This document shows, in pieces, positions 33,535 through 46,080 of a stretch of 64,000 bases of DNA. The stretch covers positions 1 through 64,000 of the forward strand of contig NW_027288845.1 of NCBI RefSeq assembly GCF_037975245.1, written 5' to 3'. Source of the stretch: Apostichopus japonicus (taxonomy: Eukaryota; Echinodermata; Holothuroidea; Aspidochirotida; Stichopodidae). The translations under genes were made by a program, and so were the position numbers. How positions within the stretch are numbered: position 1 is the first letter of the stretch; each line of letters begins with the position of its first letter. The notes below the pieces were generated by a model. That model was not told the origin of the DNA. It searched no databases and saw only the letters and a list, made by a program, of their open reading frames with translations.

Positions 33535-36500
33535 ATCAGCTGCTGTCGTGGCGCGGTTGGTTGCGCTCGAGAGCGTGACGTGTTTTGGGTCCTGGGCTCG
33601 AGACCCGACCACGGCAGTTTGCTTTTGCAGCGCTCTCATAGGGTTCTCTGGAACTTTAAGTATTAGGAACGAACATAGATTTACATCAGCTGCTGTCGTG
33701 GCGCGGTTGGTTGCGCTCGAGAGCGTGACGTGTTTTGGGTCCTGGGCTCGAGACCCGACCACGGCAGTTTGCTTTTGCAGCGCTCTCATAGGGTTCTCTG
33801 GAACTTTAAGTATTAGGAACGAACATAGATTTATATCAGCTGCTGTCGTGGCGCGGTTGGTTGCGCTCGAGAGCGTGACGTGTTTTGGGTCCTGGGCTCG
33901 AGACCCGACCACGGCAGTTTGCTTTTGCAGCGCTCTCATAGGGTTCTCTGGAACTTTAAGTATTAGGAACGAACATAGATTTATATCAGCTGCTGTCGTG
34001 GCGCGGTTGGTTGCGCTCGAGAGCGTGACGTGTTTTGGGTCCTGGGCTCGAGACCCGACCACGGCAGTTTGCTTTTGCAGCGCTCTCATAGGGTTCTCTG
34101 GAACTTAAAGTATTAGGAACGAACATAGATTTATATCAGCTGCTGTCGTGGCGCGGTTGGTTGCGCTCGAGAGCGTGACGTGTTTTGGGTCCTGGGCTCG
34201 AGACCCGACCACGGCAGTTTGCTTTTGCAGCGCTCTCATAGGGTTCTCTGGAACTTTAAGTATTAGGAACGAACATAGATTTATATCAGCTGCTGTCGTT
34301 GCGCGGTTGGTTGCGCTCGAGAGCGTGACGTGTTTTGGGTCCTGGGCTCGAGACCCGACCACGGCAGTTTGCTTTTGCAGCGCTCTCGTAGGGTTCTCTG
34401 GAACTTTAAGTATTAGGAACGAACATAGATTTATATCAGCTGCTGTCGTGGCGCGGTTGGTTGCGCTCGAGAGCGTGACGTGTTTTGGGTCCTGGGCTCG
34501 AGACCCGGCCACGGCAGTTTGCTTTTGCAGCGCTCTCGTAGGGTTCTCTGGAACTTTAAGTATTAGGAACGAACATAGATTTATATCAGCTGCTGTCGTG
34601 GCGCGGTTGGTTGCGCTCGAGAGCGTGACGTGTTTTGGGTCCTGGGCTCGAGACCCGGCCACGGCAGTTTGCTTTTGCAGCGCTCTCATAGGGTTCTCTG
34701 GAACTTTAAGTATTAGGAACGAACATAGATTTATATCAGCTGCTGTCGTGGCGCGGTTGGTTGCGCTCGAGAGCGTGACGTGTTTTGGGTCCTGGGCTCG
34801 AGACCCGACCACGGCAGTTTGCTTTTGCAGCGCTCTCATAGGGTTCTCTGGAACTTTAAGTATTAGGAACGAACATAGATTTATATCAGCTGCTGTCGTG
34901 GCGCGGTTGGTTGCGCTCGAGAGCGTGACGTGTTTTGGGTCCTGGGCTCGAGACCCGACCACGGCAGTTTGCTTTTGCAGCGCTCTCATAGGGTTCTCTG
35001 GAACTTTAAGTATTAGGAACGAACATAGATTTATATCAGCTGCTGTCGTGGCGCGGTTGGTTGCGCTCGAGAGCGTGACGTGTTTTGGGTCCTGGGCTCG
35101 AGACCCGGCCACGGCAGTTTGCTTTTGCAGCGCTCTCATAGGGTTCTCTGGAACTTTAAGTATTACGAACGAACATAGATTTATATCAGCTGCTGTCGTG
35201 GCGCGGTTGGTTGCGCTCGAGAGCGTGACGTGTTTTGGGTCCTGGGCTCGAAACCCGGCCACGGCAGTTTGCTTTTGCAGCGCTCTCATAGGGTTCTCTG
35301 GAACTTTAAGTATTACGAACGAACATAGATTTATATCAGCTGCTGTCGTGGCGCGGTTGGGTGCGCTCGAGAGCGTGACGTGTTTTGGGTCCTGGGCTCG
35401 AGACCCGACCACGGCAGTTTGCTTTTGCAGCGCTCTCATAGGGTTCTCTGGAACTTTAAGTATTAGGAACGAACATAGATTTATATCAGCTGCTGTCGTG
35501 GCGCGGTTGGTTGCGCTCGAGAGCGTGACGTGTTTTGGGTCCTGGGCTCGAGACCCGGCCACGGCAGTTTGCTTTTGCAGCGCTCTCATAGGGTTCTCTG
35601 GAACTTTAAGTATTAGGAACGAACATAGATTTATATCAGCTGCTGTCGTGGCGCGGTTGGTTGCGCTCGAGAGCGTGACGTGTTTTGGGTCCTGGGCTCG
35701 AGACCCGACCACGGCAGTTTGCTTTTGCAGCGCTCTCATAGGGTTCTCTGGAACTTTAAGTATTAGGAACGAACATAGATTTATATCAGCTGCTGTCGTG
35801 GCGCGGTTGGTTGCGCTCGAGAGCGTGACGTGTTTTGGGTCCTGGGCTCGAGACCCGACCACGGCAGTTTGCTTTTGCAGCGCTCTCATAGGGTTCTCTG
35901 GAACTTTAAGTATTAGGAACGAACATAGATTTATATCAGCTGCTGTCGTGGCGCGGTTGGTTGCGCTCGAGAGCGTGACGTGTTTTGGGTCCTGGGCTCG
36001 AGACCCGGCCACGGCAGTTTGCTTTTGCAGCGCTCTCATAGGGTTCTCTGGAACTTTAAGTATTACGAACGAACATAGATTTATATCAGCTGCTGTCGTG
36101 GCGCGGTTGGTTGCGCTCGAGAGCGTGACGTGTTTTGGGTCCTGGGCTCGAAACCCGGCCACGGCAGTTTGCTTTTGCAGCGCTCTCATAGGGTTCTCTG
36201 GAACTTTAAGTATTACGAACGAACATAGATTTATATCAGCTGCTGTCGTGGCGCGGTTGGGTGCGCTCGAGAGCGTGACGTGTTTTGGGTCCTGGGCTCG
36301 AGACCCGACCACGGCAGTTTGCTTTTGCAGCGCTCTCATAGGGTTCTCTGGAACTTTAAGTATTAGGAACGAACATAGATTTATATCAGCTGCTGTCGTG
36401 GCGCGGTTGGTTGCGCTCGAGAGCGTGACGTGTTTTGGGTCCTGGGCTCGAGACCCGGCCACGGCAGTTTGCTTTTGCAGCGCTCTCATAGGGTTCTCTT

Positions 36501-39500
36501 GAACTTTAAGTATTAGGAACGAACATAGATTTATATCAGCTGCTGTCGTGGCGCGGTTGGTTGCGCTCGAGAGCGTGACGTGTTTTGGGTCCTGGGCTCG
36601 AGACCCGACCACGGCAGTTTGCTTTTGCAGCGCTCTCATAGGGTTCTCTGGAACTTTAAGTATTAGGAACGAACATAGATTTATATCAGCTGCTGTCGTG
36701 GCGCGGTTGGTTGCGCTCGAGAGCGTGACGTGTTTTGGGTCCTGGGCTCGAGACCCGGCCACGGCAGTTTGCTTTTGCAGCGCTCTCATAGGGTTCTCTG
36801 GAACTTTAAGTATTAGGAACGAACATAGATTTATATCAGCTGCTGTCGTGGCGCGGTTGGTTGCGCTCGAGAGCGTGACGTGTTTTGGGTCCTGGGCTCG
36901 AGACCCGGCCACGGCAGTTTGCTTTTGCAGCGCTCTCATAGGGTTCTCTGGAACTTTAAGTATTAGGAACGAACATAGATTTATATCAGCTGCTGTCGTG
37001 GCGCGGTTGGTTGCGCTCGAGAGCGTGACGTGTTTTGGGTCCTGGGCTCGAGACCCGGCCACGGCAGTTTGCTTTTGCAGCGCTCTCATAGGGTTCTCTG
37101 GAACTTTAAGTATTAGGAACGAACATAGATTTATATCAGCTGCTGTCGTGGCGCGGTTGGTTGCGCTCGAGAGCGTGACGTGTTTTGGGTCCTGGGCTCG
37201 AGACCCGGCCACGGCAGTTTGCTTTTGCAGCGCTCTCATAGGGTTCTCTGGAACTTTAAGTATTAGGAACGAACATAGATTTATATCAGCTGCTGTCGTG
37301 GCGCGGTTGGGTGCGCTCGAGAGCGTGACGTGTTTTGGGTCCTGGGCTCGAGACCCGACCACGGCAGTTTGCTTTTGCAGCGCTCTCATAGGGTTCTCTG
37401 GAACTTTAAGTATTAGGAACGAACATAGATTTATATCAGCTGCTGTCGTGGCGCGGTTGGTTGCGCTCGAGAGCGTGACGTGTTTTGGGTCCTGGGCTCG
37501 AGACCCGGCCACGGCAGTTTGCTTTTGCAGCGCTCTCATAGGGTTCTCTGGAACTTTAAGTATTAGGAACGAACATAGATTTATATCAGCTGCTGTCGTG
37601 GCGCGGTTGGTTGCGCTCGAGAGCGTGACGTGTTTTGGGTCCTGGGCTCGAGACCCGACCACGGCAGTTTGCTTTTGCAGCGCTCTCATAGGGTTCTCTG
37701 GAACTTTAAGTATTAGGAACGAACATAGATTTATATCAGCTGCTGTCGTGGCGCGGTTGGTTGCGCTCGAGAGCGTGACGTGTTTTGGGTCCTGGGCTCG
37801 AGACCCGGCCACGGCAGTTTGCTTTTGCAGCGCTCTCATAGGGTTCTCTGGAACTTTAAGTATTAGGAACGAACATAGATTTATATCAGCTGCTGTCGTG
37901 GCGCGGTTGGTTGCGCTCGAGAGCGTGACGTGTTTTGGGTCCTGGGCTCGAGACCCGGCCACGGCAGTTTGCTTTTGCAGCGCTCTCATAGGGTTCTCTG
38001 GAACTTTAAGTATTAGGAACGAACATAGATTTATATCAGCTGCTGTCGTGGCGCGGTTGGTTGCGCTCGAGAGCGTGACGTGTTTTGGGTCCTGGGCTCG
38101 AGACCCGGCCACGGCAGTTTGCTTTTGCAGCGCTCTCATAGGGTTCTCTGGAACTTTAAGTATTAGGAACGAACATAGATTTATATCAGCTGCTGTCGTG
38201 GCGCGGTTGGTTGCGCTCGAGAGCGTGACGTGTTTTGGGTCCTGGGCTCGAGACCCGGCCACGGCAGTTTGCTTTTGCAGCGCTCTCATAGGGTTCTCTG
38301 GAACTTTAAGTATTAGGAACGAACATAGATTTATATCAGCTGCTGTCGTGGCGCGGTTGGTTGCGCTCGAGAGCGTGACGTGTTTTGGGTCCTGGGCTCG
38401 AGACCCGACCACGGCAGTTTGCTTTTGCAGCGCTCTCATAGGGTTCTCTGGAACTTTAAGTATTAGGAACGAACATAGATTTATATCAGCTGCTGTCGTG
38501 GCGCGGTTGGTTGCGCTCGAGAGCGTGACGTGTTTTGGGTCCTGGGCTCGAGACCCGACCACGGCAGTTTGCTTTTGCAGCGCTCTCATAGGGTTCTCTG
38601 GAACTTTAAGTATTAGGAACGAACATAGATTTATATCAGCTGCTGTCGTGGCGCGGTTGGTTGCGCTCGAGAGCGTGACGTGTTTTGGGTCCTGGGCTCG
38701 AGACCCGACCACGGCAGTTTGCTTTTGCAGCGCTCTCATAGGGTTCTCTGGAACTTTAAGTATTAGGAACGAACATAGATTTATATCAGCTGCTGTCGTG
38801 GCGCGGTTGGTTGCGCTCGAGAGCGTGACGTGTTTTGGGTCCTGGGCTCGAGACCCGACCACGGCAGTTTGCTTTTGCAGCGCTCTCATAGGGTTCTCTG
38901 GAACTTTAAGTATTAGAAACGAACATAGATTTATATCAGCTGCTGTCGTGGCGCGGTTGGTTGCGCTCGAGAGCGTGACGTGTTTTGGGTCCTGGGCTCG
39001 AGACCCGACCACGGCAGTTTGCTTTTGCAGCGCTCTCATAGGGTTCTCTGGAACTTTAAGTATTAGGAACGAACATAGATTTATATCAGCTGCTGTCGTG
39101 GCGCGGTTGGTTGCGCTCGAGAGCGTGACGTGTTTTGGGTCCTGGGCTCGAGACCCGGCCACGGCAGTTTGCTTTTGCAGCGCTCTCATAGGGTTCTCTG
39201 GAACTTTAAGTATTAGGAACGAACATAGATTTATATCAGCTGCTGTCGTGGCGCGGTTGGTTGCGCTCGAGAGCGTGACGTGTTTTGGGTCCTGGGCTCG
39301 AGACCCGACCACGGCAGTTTGCTTTTGCAGCGCTCTCATAGGGTTCTCTGGAACTTTAAATATTAGGAACGAACATAGATTTATATCAGCTGCTGTCGTG
39401 GCGCGGTTGGTTGCGCTCGAGAGCGTGACGTGTTTTGGGTCCTGGGCTCGAGACCCGACCACGGCAGTTTGCTTTTGCAGCGCTCTCATAGGGTTCTCTG

Positions 39501-41483
39501 GAACTTTAAGTATTAGGAACGAACATAGATTTATATCAGCTGCTGTCGTGGCGCGGTTGGTTGCGCTCGAGAGCGTGACGTGTTTTGGGTCCTGGGCTCG
39601 AGACCCGGCCACGGCAGTTTGCTTTTGCAGCGCTCTCATAGGGTTCTCAGGAACTTTAAGTATTAGGAACGAACATAGATTTATATCAGCTGCTGTCGTG
39701 GCGCGGTTGGTTGCGCTCGAGAGCGTGACGTGTTTTGGGTCCTGGGCTCGAGACCCGACCACGGCAGTTTGCTTTTGCAGCGCTCTCATAGGGTTCTCTG
39801 GAACTTTAAGTATTAGGAACGAACATAGATTTATATCAGCTGCTGTCGTGGCGCGGTTGGTTGCGCTCGAGAGCGTGACGTGTTTTGAGTCCTGGGCTCG
39901 AGACCCGGCCACGGCAGTTTGCTTTTGCAGCGCTCTCATAGGGTTCTCTGGAACTTTAAGTATTAGGAACGAACATAGATTTATATCAGCTGCTGTCGTG
40001 GCGCGGTTGGTTGCGCTCGAGAGCGTGACGTGTTTTGGGTCCTGGGCTCGAGACCCGACCACGGCAGTTTGCTTTTGCAGCGCTCTCATAGGGTTCTCTG
40101 GAACTTTAAGTATTAGGAACGAACATAGATTTATATCAGCTGCTGTCGTGGCGCGGTTGGTTGCGCTCGAGAGCGTGACGTGTTTTGGGTCCTGGGCTCG
40201 AGACCCGGCCACGGCAGTTTGCTTTTGCAGCGCTCTCATAGGGTTCTCAGGAACTTTAAGTATTAGGAACGAACATAGATTTATATCAGCTGCTGTCGTG
40301 GCGCGGTTGGTTGCGCTCGAGAGCGTGACGTGTTTTGGGTCCTGGGCTCGAGACCCGGCCACGGCAGTTTGCTTTTGCAGCGCTCTCATAGGGTTCTCTG
40401 GAACTTTAAGTATTAGGAACGAACATAGATTTATATCAGCTGCTGTCGTGGCGCGGTTGGTTGCGCTCGAGAGCGTGACGTGTTTTGGGTCCTGGGCTCG
40501 AGACCCGGCCACGGCAGTTTGCTTTTGCAGCGCTCTCATAGGGTTCTCTGGAACTTTAAGTATTAGGAACGAACATAGATTTATATCAGCTGCTGTCGTG
40601 GCGCGGTTGGTTGCGCTCGAGAGCGTGACGTGTTTTGGGTCCTGGGCTCGAGACCCGGCCACGGCAGTTTGCTTTTGCAGCGCTCTCATAGGGTTCTCTG
40701 GAACTTTAAGTATTAGGAACGAACATAGATTTATATCAGCTGCTGTCGTGGCGCGGTTGGTTGCGCTCGAGAGCGTGACGTGTTTTGGGTCCTGGGCTCG
40801 AGACCCGACCACGGCAGTTTGCTTTTGCAGCGCTCTCATAGGGTTCTCTGGAACTTTAAGTATTAGGAACGAACATAGATTTATATCAGCTGCTGTCGTG
40901 GCGCGGTTGGTTGCGCTCGAGAGCGTGACGTGTTTTGGGTCCTGGGCTCGAGACCCGACCACGGCAGTTTGCTTTTGCAGCGCTCTCATAGGGTTCTCTG
41001 GAACTTTAAGTATTAGGAACGAACATAGATTTATATCAGCTGCTGTCGTGGCGCGGTTGGTTGCGCTCGAGAGCGTGACGTGTTTTGGGTCCTGGGCTCG
41101 AGACCCGACCACGGCAGTTTGCTTTTGCAGCGCTCTCATAGGGTTCTCTGGAACTTTAAGTATTAGGAACGAACATAGATTTATATCAGCTGCTGTCGTG
41201 GCGCGGTTGGTTGCGCTCGAGAGCGTGACGTGTTTTGGGTCCTGGGCTCGAGACCCGACCACGGCAGTTTGCTTTTGCAGCGCTCTCATAGGGTTCTCTG
41301 GAACTTTAAGTATTAGGAACGAACATAGATTTATATCAGCTGCTGTCGTGGCGCGGTTGGTTGCGCTCGAGAGCGTGACGTGTTTTGGGTCCTGGGCTCG
41401 AGACCCGACCACGGCAGTTTGCTTTTGCAGCGCTCTCATAGGGTTCTCTGGAACTTTAAGTATTAGGAACGAACATAGATTTA
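33535..41483 (+). repeat. 52-monomer higher-order block, copy B (7,800 bp plus 149 bp)
   Basis: This is the tandem partner of copy A, matching it with a 7,800-bp offset until a TTACAT/TTATAT difference at 33684/41484. Beyond that the monomers carry a new combination (TTTTGAGT with TTCTCAGG at 41531-41600). Near-identity points to a recent unequal exchange, or to a collapse or duplication error in the assembly. Confidence 0.9.
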
Positions 41484-43589
41484 TATCAGCTGCTGTCGTG
41501 GCGCGGTTGGTTGCGCTCGAGAGCGTGACGTGTTTTGAGTCCTGGGCTCGAGACCCGGCCACGGCAGTTTGCTTTTGCAGCGCTCTCATAGGGTTCTCAG
41601 GAACTTTAAGTATTAGGAACGAACATAGATTTATATCAGCTGCTGTCGTGGCGCGGTTGGTTGCGCTCGAGAGCGTGACGTGTTTTGGGTCCTGGGCTCG
41701 AGACCCGGCCACGGCAGTTTGCTTTTGCAGCGCTCTCATAGGGTTCTCTGGAACTTTAAGTATTAGGAACGAACATAGATTTATATCAGCTGCTGTCGTG
41801 GCGCGGTTGGTTGCGCTCGAGAGCGTGACGTGTTTTGGGTCCTGGGCTCGAGACCCGGCCACGGCAGTTTGCTTTTGCAGCGCTCTCATAGGGTTCTCTG
41901 GAACTTTAAGTATTAGGAACGAACATAGATTTATATCAGCTGCTGTCGTGGCGCGGTTGGTTGCGCTCGAGAGCGTGACGTGTTTTGGGTCCTGGGCTCG
42001 AGACCCGGCCACGGCAGTTTGCTTTTGCAGCGCTCTCATAGGGTTCTCTGGAACTTTAAGTATTAGGAACGAACATAGATTTATATCAGCTGCTGTCGTG
42101 GCGCGGTTGGTTGCGCTCGAGAGCGTGACATGTTTTGGGTCCTGGGCTCGAGACCCGGCCACGGCAGTTTGCTTTTGCAGCGCTCTCATAGGGTTCTCTG
42201 GAACTTTAAGTATTAGGAACGAACATAGATTTATATCAGCTGCTGTCGTGGCGCGGTTGGTTGCGCTCGAGAGCGTGACGTGTTTTGGGTCCTGGGCTCG
42301 AGACCCGGCCACGGCAGTTTGCTTTTGCAGCGCTCTCGTAGGGTTCTCTGGAACTTTAAGTATTAGGAACGAACATAGATTTATATCAGCTGCTGTCGTG
42401 GCGCGGTTGGTTGCGCTCGAGAGCGTGACGTGTTTTGGGTCCTGGGCTCGAGACCCGGCCACGGCAGTTTGCTTTTGCAGCGCTCTCATAGGGTTCTCTG
42501 GAACTTTAAGTATTAGGAACGAACATAGATTTATAACAGCTGCTGTCGTGGCGCGGTTGGTTGCGCTCGAGAGCGTGACGTGTTTTGGGTCCTGGGCTCG
42601 AGACCCGGCCACGGCAGTTTGCTTTTGCAGCGCTCTCATAGGGTTCTCTGGAACTTTAAGTATTAGGAACGAACATAGATTTATATCAGCTGCTGTCGTG
42701 GCGCGGTTGGTTGCGCTCGAGAGCGTGACGTGTTTTGGGTCCTGGGCTCGAGACCCGACCACGGCAGTTTACTTTTGCAGCGCTCTCATAGGGTTCTCTG
42801 GAACTTTAAGTATTAGGAACGAACATAGATTTATATCAGCTGCTGTCGTGGCGCGGTTGGTTGCGCTCGAGAGCGTGACGTGTTTTGGGTCCTGGGCTCG
42901 AGACCCGGCCACGGCAGTTTGCTTTTGCAGCGCTCTCATAGGGTTCTCTGGAACTTTAAGTATTAGGAACGAACATAGATTTATATCAGCTGCTGTCGTG
43001 GCGCGGTTGGTTGCGCTCGAGAGCGTGACGTGTTTTGGGTCCTGGGCTCGAGACCCGGCCACGGCAGTTTGCTTTTGCAGCGCTCTCATAGGGTTCTCTG
43101 GAACTTTAAGTATTAGGAACGAACATAGATTTATATCAGCTGCTGTCGTGGCGCGGTTGGTTGCGCTCGAGAGCGTGACGTGTTTTGGGTCCTGGGCTCG
43201 AGACCCGACCACGGCAGTTTGCTTTTGCAGCGCTCTCATAGGGTTCTCTGGAACTTTAAGTATTAGGAACGAACATAGATTTATATCAGCTGCTGTCGTG
43301 GCGCGGTTGGTTGCGCTCGAGAGCGTGACGTGTTTTGGGTCCTGGGCTCGAGACCCGGCCACGGCAGTTTGCTTTTGCAGCGCTCTCATAGGGTTCTCTG
43401 GAACTTTAAGTATTAGGAACGAACATAGATTTATATCAGCTGCTGTCGTGGCGCGGTTGGTTGCGCTCGAGAGCGTGACGTGTTTTGGGTCCTGGGCTCG
43501 AGACCCGACCACGGCAGTTTGCTTTTGCAGCGCTCTCATAGGGTTCTCTGGAACTTTAAGTATTAGGAACGAACATAGATTTATATCAG

Positions 43590-44545
43590 CTTCTGTCGTG
43601 GCGCGGTTGGTTGCGCTCGAGAGCGTGACGTGTTTTGGGTCCTAGGCTCGAGACCCGACCACGGCAGTTTGCTTTTGCAGCGCTCTCATAGGGTTCTCTG
43701 GAACTTTAAGTATTAGGAACGAACATAGATTTATATCAGCTGCTGTCGTGGCGCGGTTGGTTGCGCTCGAGAGCGTGACGTGTTTTGGGTCCTGGGCTCG
43801 AGACCCGGCCACGGCAGTTTGCTTTTGCAGCGCTCTCATAGGGTTCTCTGGAACTTTAAGTATTAGGAACGAACATAGATTTATATCAGCTGCTGTCGTG
43901 GCGCGGTTGGTTGCGCTCGAGAGCGTGACGTGTTTTGGGTCCTGGGCTCGAGACCCGACCACGGCAGTTTGCTTTTGCAGCGCTCTCATAGGGTTCTCTG
44001 GAACTTTAAGTATTAGGAACGAACATAGATTTATATCAGCTGCTGTCGTGGCGCGGTTGGTTGCGCTCGAGAGCGTGACGTGTTTTGGGTCCTGGGCTCG
44101 AGACCCGACCACGGCAGTTTGCTTTTGCAGCGCTCTCATAGGGTTCTCTGGAACTTTAAGTATTAGGAACGAACATAGATTTATATCAGCTGCTGTCGTT
44201 GCGCGGTTGGTTGCGCTCGAGAGCGTGACGTGTTTTGGGTCCTGGGCTCGAGACCCGGCCACGGCAGTTTGCTTTTGCAGCGCTCTCATAGGGTTCTCTG
44301 GAACTTTAAGTATTAGGAACGAACATAGATTTATATCAGCTGCTGTCGTGGCGCGGTTGGTTGCGCTCGAGAGCGTGACGTGTTTTGGGTCCTGGGCTCG
44401 AGACCCGACCACGGCAGTTTGCTTTTGCAGCGCTCTCATAGGGTTCTCTGGAACTTTAAGTATTAGGAACGAACATAGATTTATATCAGCTTCTGTCGTG
44501 GCGCGGTTGGTTGCGCTCGAGAGCGTGACGTGTTTTGGGTCCTAG
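43590..44545 (+). repeat. 6-monomer higher-order duplication (900-bp period)
   Basis: AGCTTCTGTCG with CCTAGGCTC (a stop in both open frames) occurs at 43590-43646 and again at 44490-44546. AGCTTCTG alone recurs at about 45390, 45540, 45690 and 46740, suggesting spread of one founder variant. Confidence 0.8.
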
Positions 44546-46080
44546 GCTCGAGACCCGACCACGGCAGTTTGCTTTTGCAGCGCTCTCATAGGGTTCTCTG
44601 GAACTTTAAGTATTAGGAACGAACATAGATTTATATCAGCTGCTGTCGTGGCGCGGTTGGTTGCGCTCGAGAGCGTGACGTGTTTTGGGTCCTGGGCTCG
44701 AGACCCGACCACGGCAGTTTGCTTTTGCAGCGCTCTCATAGGGTTCTCTGGAACTTTAAGTATTAGGAACGAACATAGATTTATATCAGCTGCTGTCGTG
44801 GCGCGGTTGGTTGCGCTCGAGAGCGTGACGTGTTTTGGGTCCTGGGCTCGAGACCCGACCACGGCAGTTTGCTTTTGCAGCGCTCTCATAGGGTTCTCTG
44901 GAACTTTAAGTATTAGGAACGAACATAGATTTATATCAGCTGCTGTCGTGGCGCGGTTGGTTGCGCTCGAGAGCGTGACGTGTTTTGGGTCCTGGGCTCG
45001 AGACCCGGCCACGGCAGTTTGCTTTTGCAGCGCTCTCATAGGGTTCTCTGGAACTTTAAGTATTAGGAACGAACATAGATTTATATCAGCTGCTGTCGTG
45101 GCGCGGTTGGTTGCGCTCGAGAGCGTGACGTGTTTTGGGTCCTGGGCTCGAGACCCGACCACGGCAGTTTGCTTTTGCAGCGCTCTCATAGGGTTCTCTG
45201 GAACTTTAAGTATTAGGAACGAACATAGATTTATATCAGCTGCTGTCGTGGCGCGGTTGGTTGCGCTCGAGAGCGTGACGTGTTTTGGGTCCTGGGCTCG
45301 AGACCCGACCACGGCAGTTTGCTTTTGCAGCGCTCTCATAGGGTTCTCTGGAACTTTAAGTATTAGGAACGAACATAGATTTATATCAGCTTCTGTCGTG
45401 GCGCGGTTGGTTGCGCTCGAGAGCGTGACGTGTTTTGGGTCCTGGGCTCGAGACCCGACCACGGCAGTTTGCTTTTGCAGCGCTCTCATAGGGTTCTCTG
45501 GAACTTTAAGTATTAGGAACGAACATAGATTTATATCAGCTTCTGTCGTGGCGCGGTTGGTTGCGCTCGAGAGCGTGACGTGTTTTGGGTCCTGGGCTCG
45601 AGACCCGACCACGGCAGTTTGCTTTTGCAGCGCTCTCATAGGGTTCTCTGGAACTTTAAGTATTAGGAACGAACATAGATTTATATCAGCTTCTGTCGTG
45701 GCGCGGTTGGTTGCGCTCGAGAGCGTGACGTGTTTTGGGTCCTGGGCTCGAGACCCGGCCACGGCAGTTTGCTTTTGCAGCGCTCTCATAGGGTTCTCTG
45801 GAACTTTAAGTATTAGGAACGAACATAGATTTATATCAGCTGCTGTCGTGGCGCGGTTGGTTGCGCTCGAGAGCGTGACGTGTTTTGGGTCCTGGGCTCG
45901 AGACCCGACCACGGCAGTTTGCTTTTGCAGCGCTCTCATAGGGTTCTCTGGAACTTTAAGTATTAGGAACGAACATAGATTTATATCAGCTGCTGTCGTG
46001 GCGCGGTTGGTTGCGCTCGAGAGCGTGACGTGTTTTGGGTCCTGGGCTCGAGACCCGGCCACGGCAGTTTGCTTTTGCAG

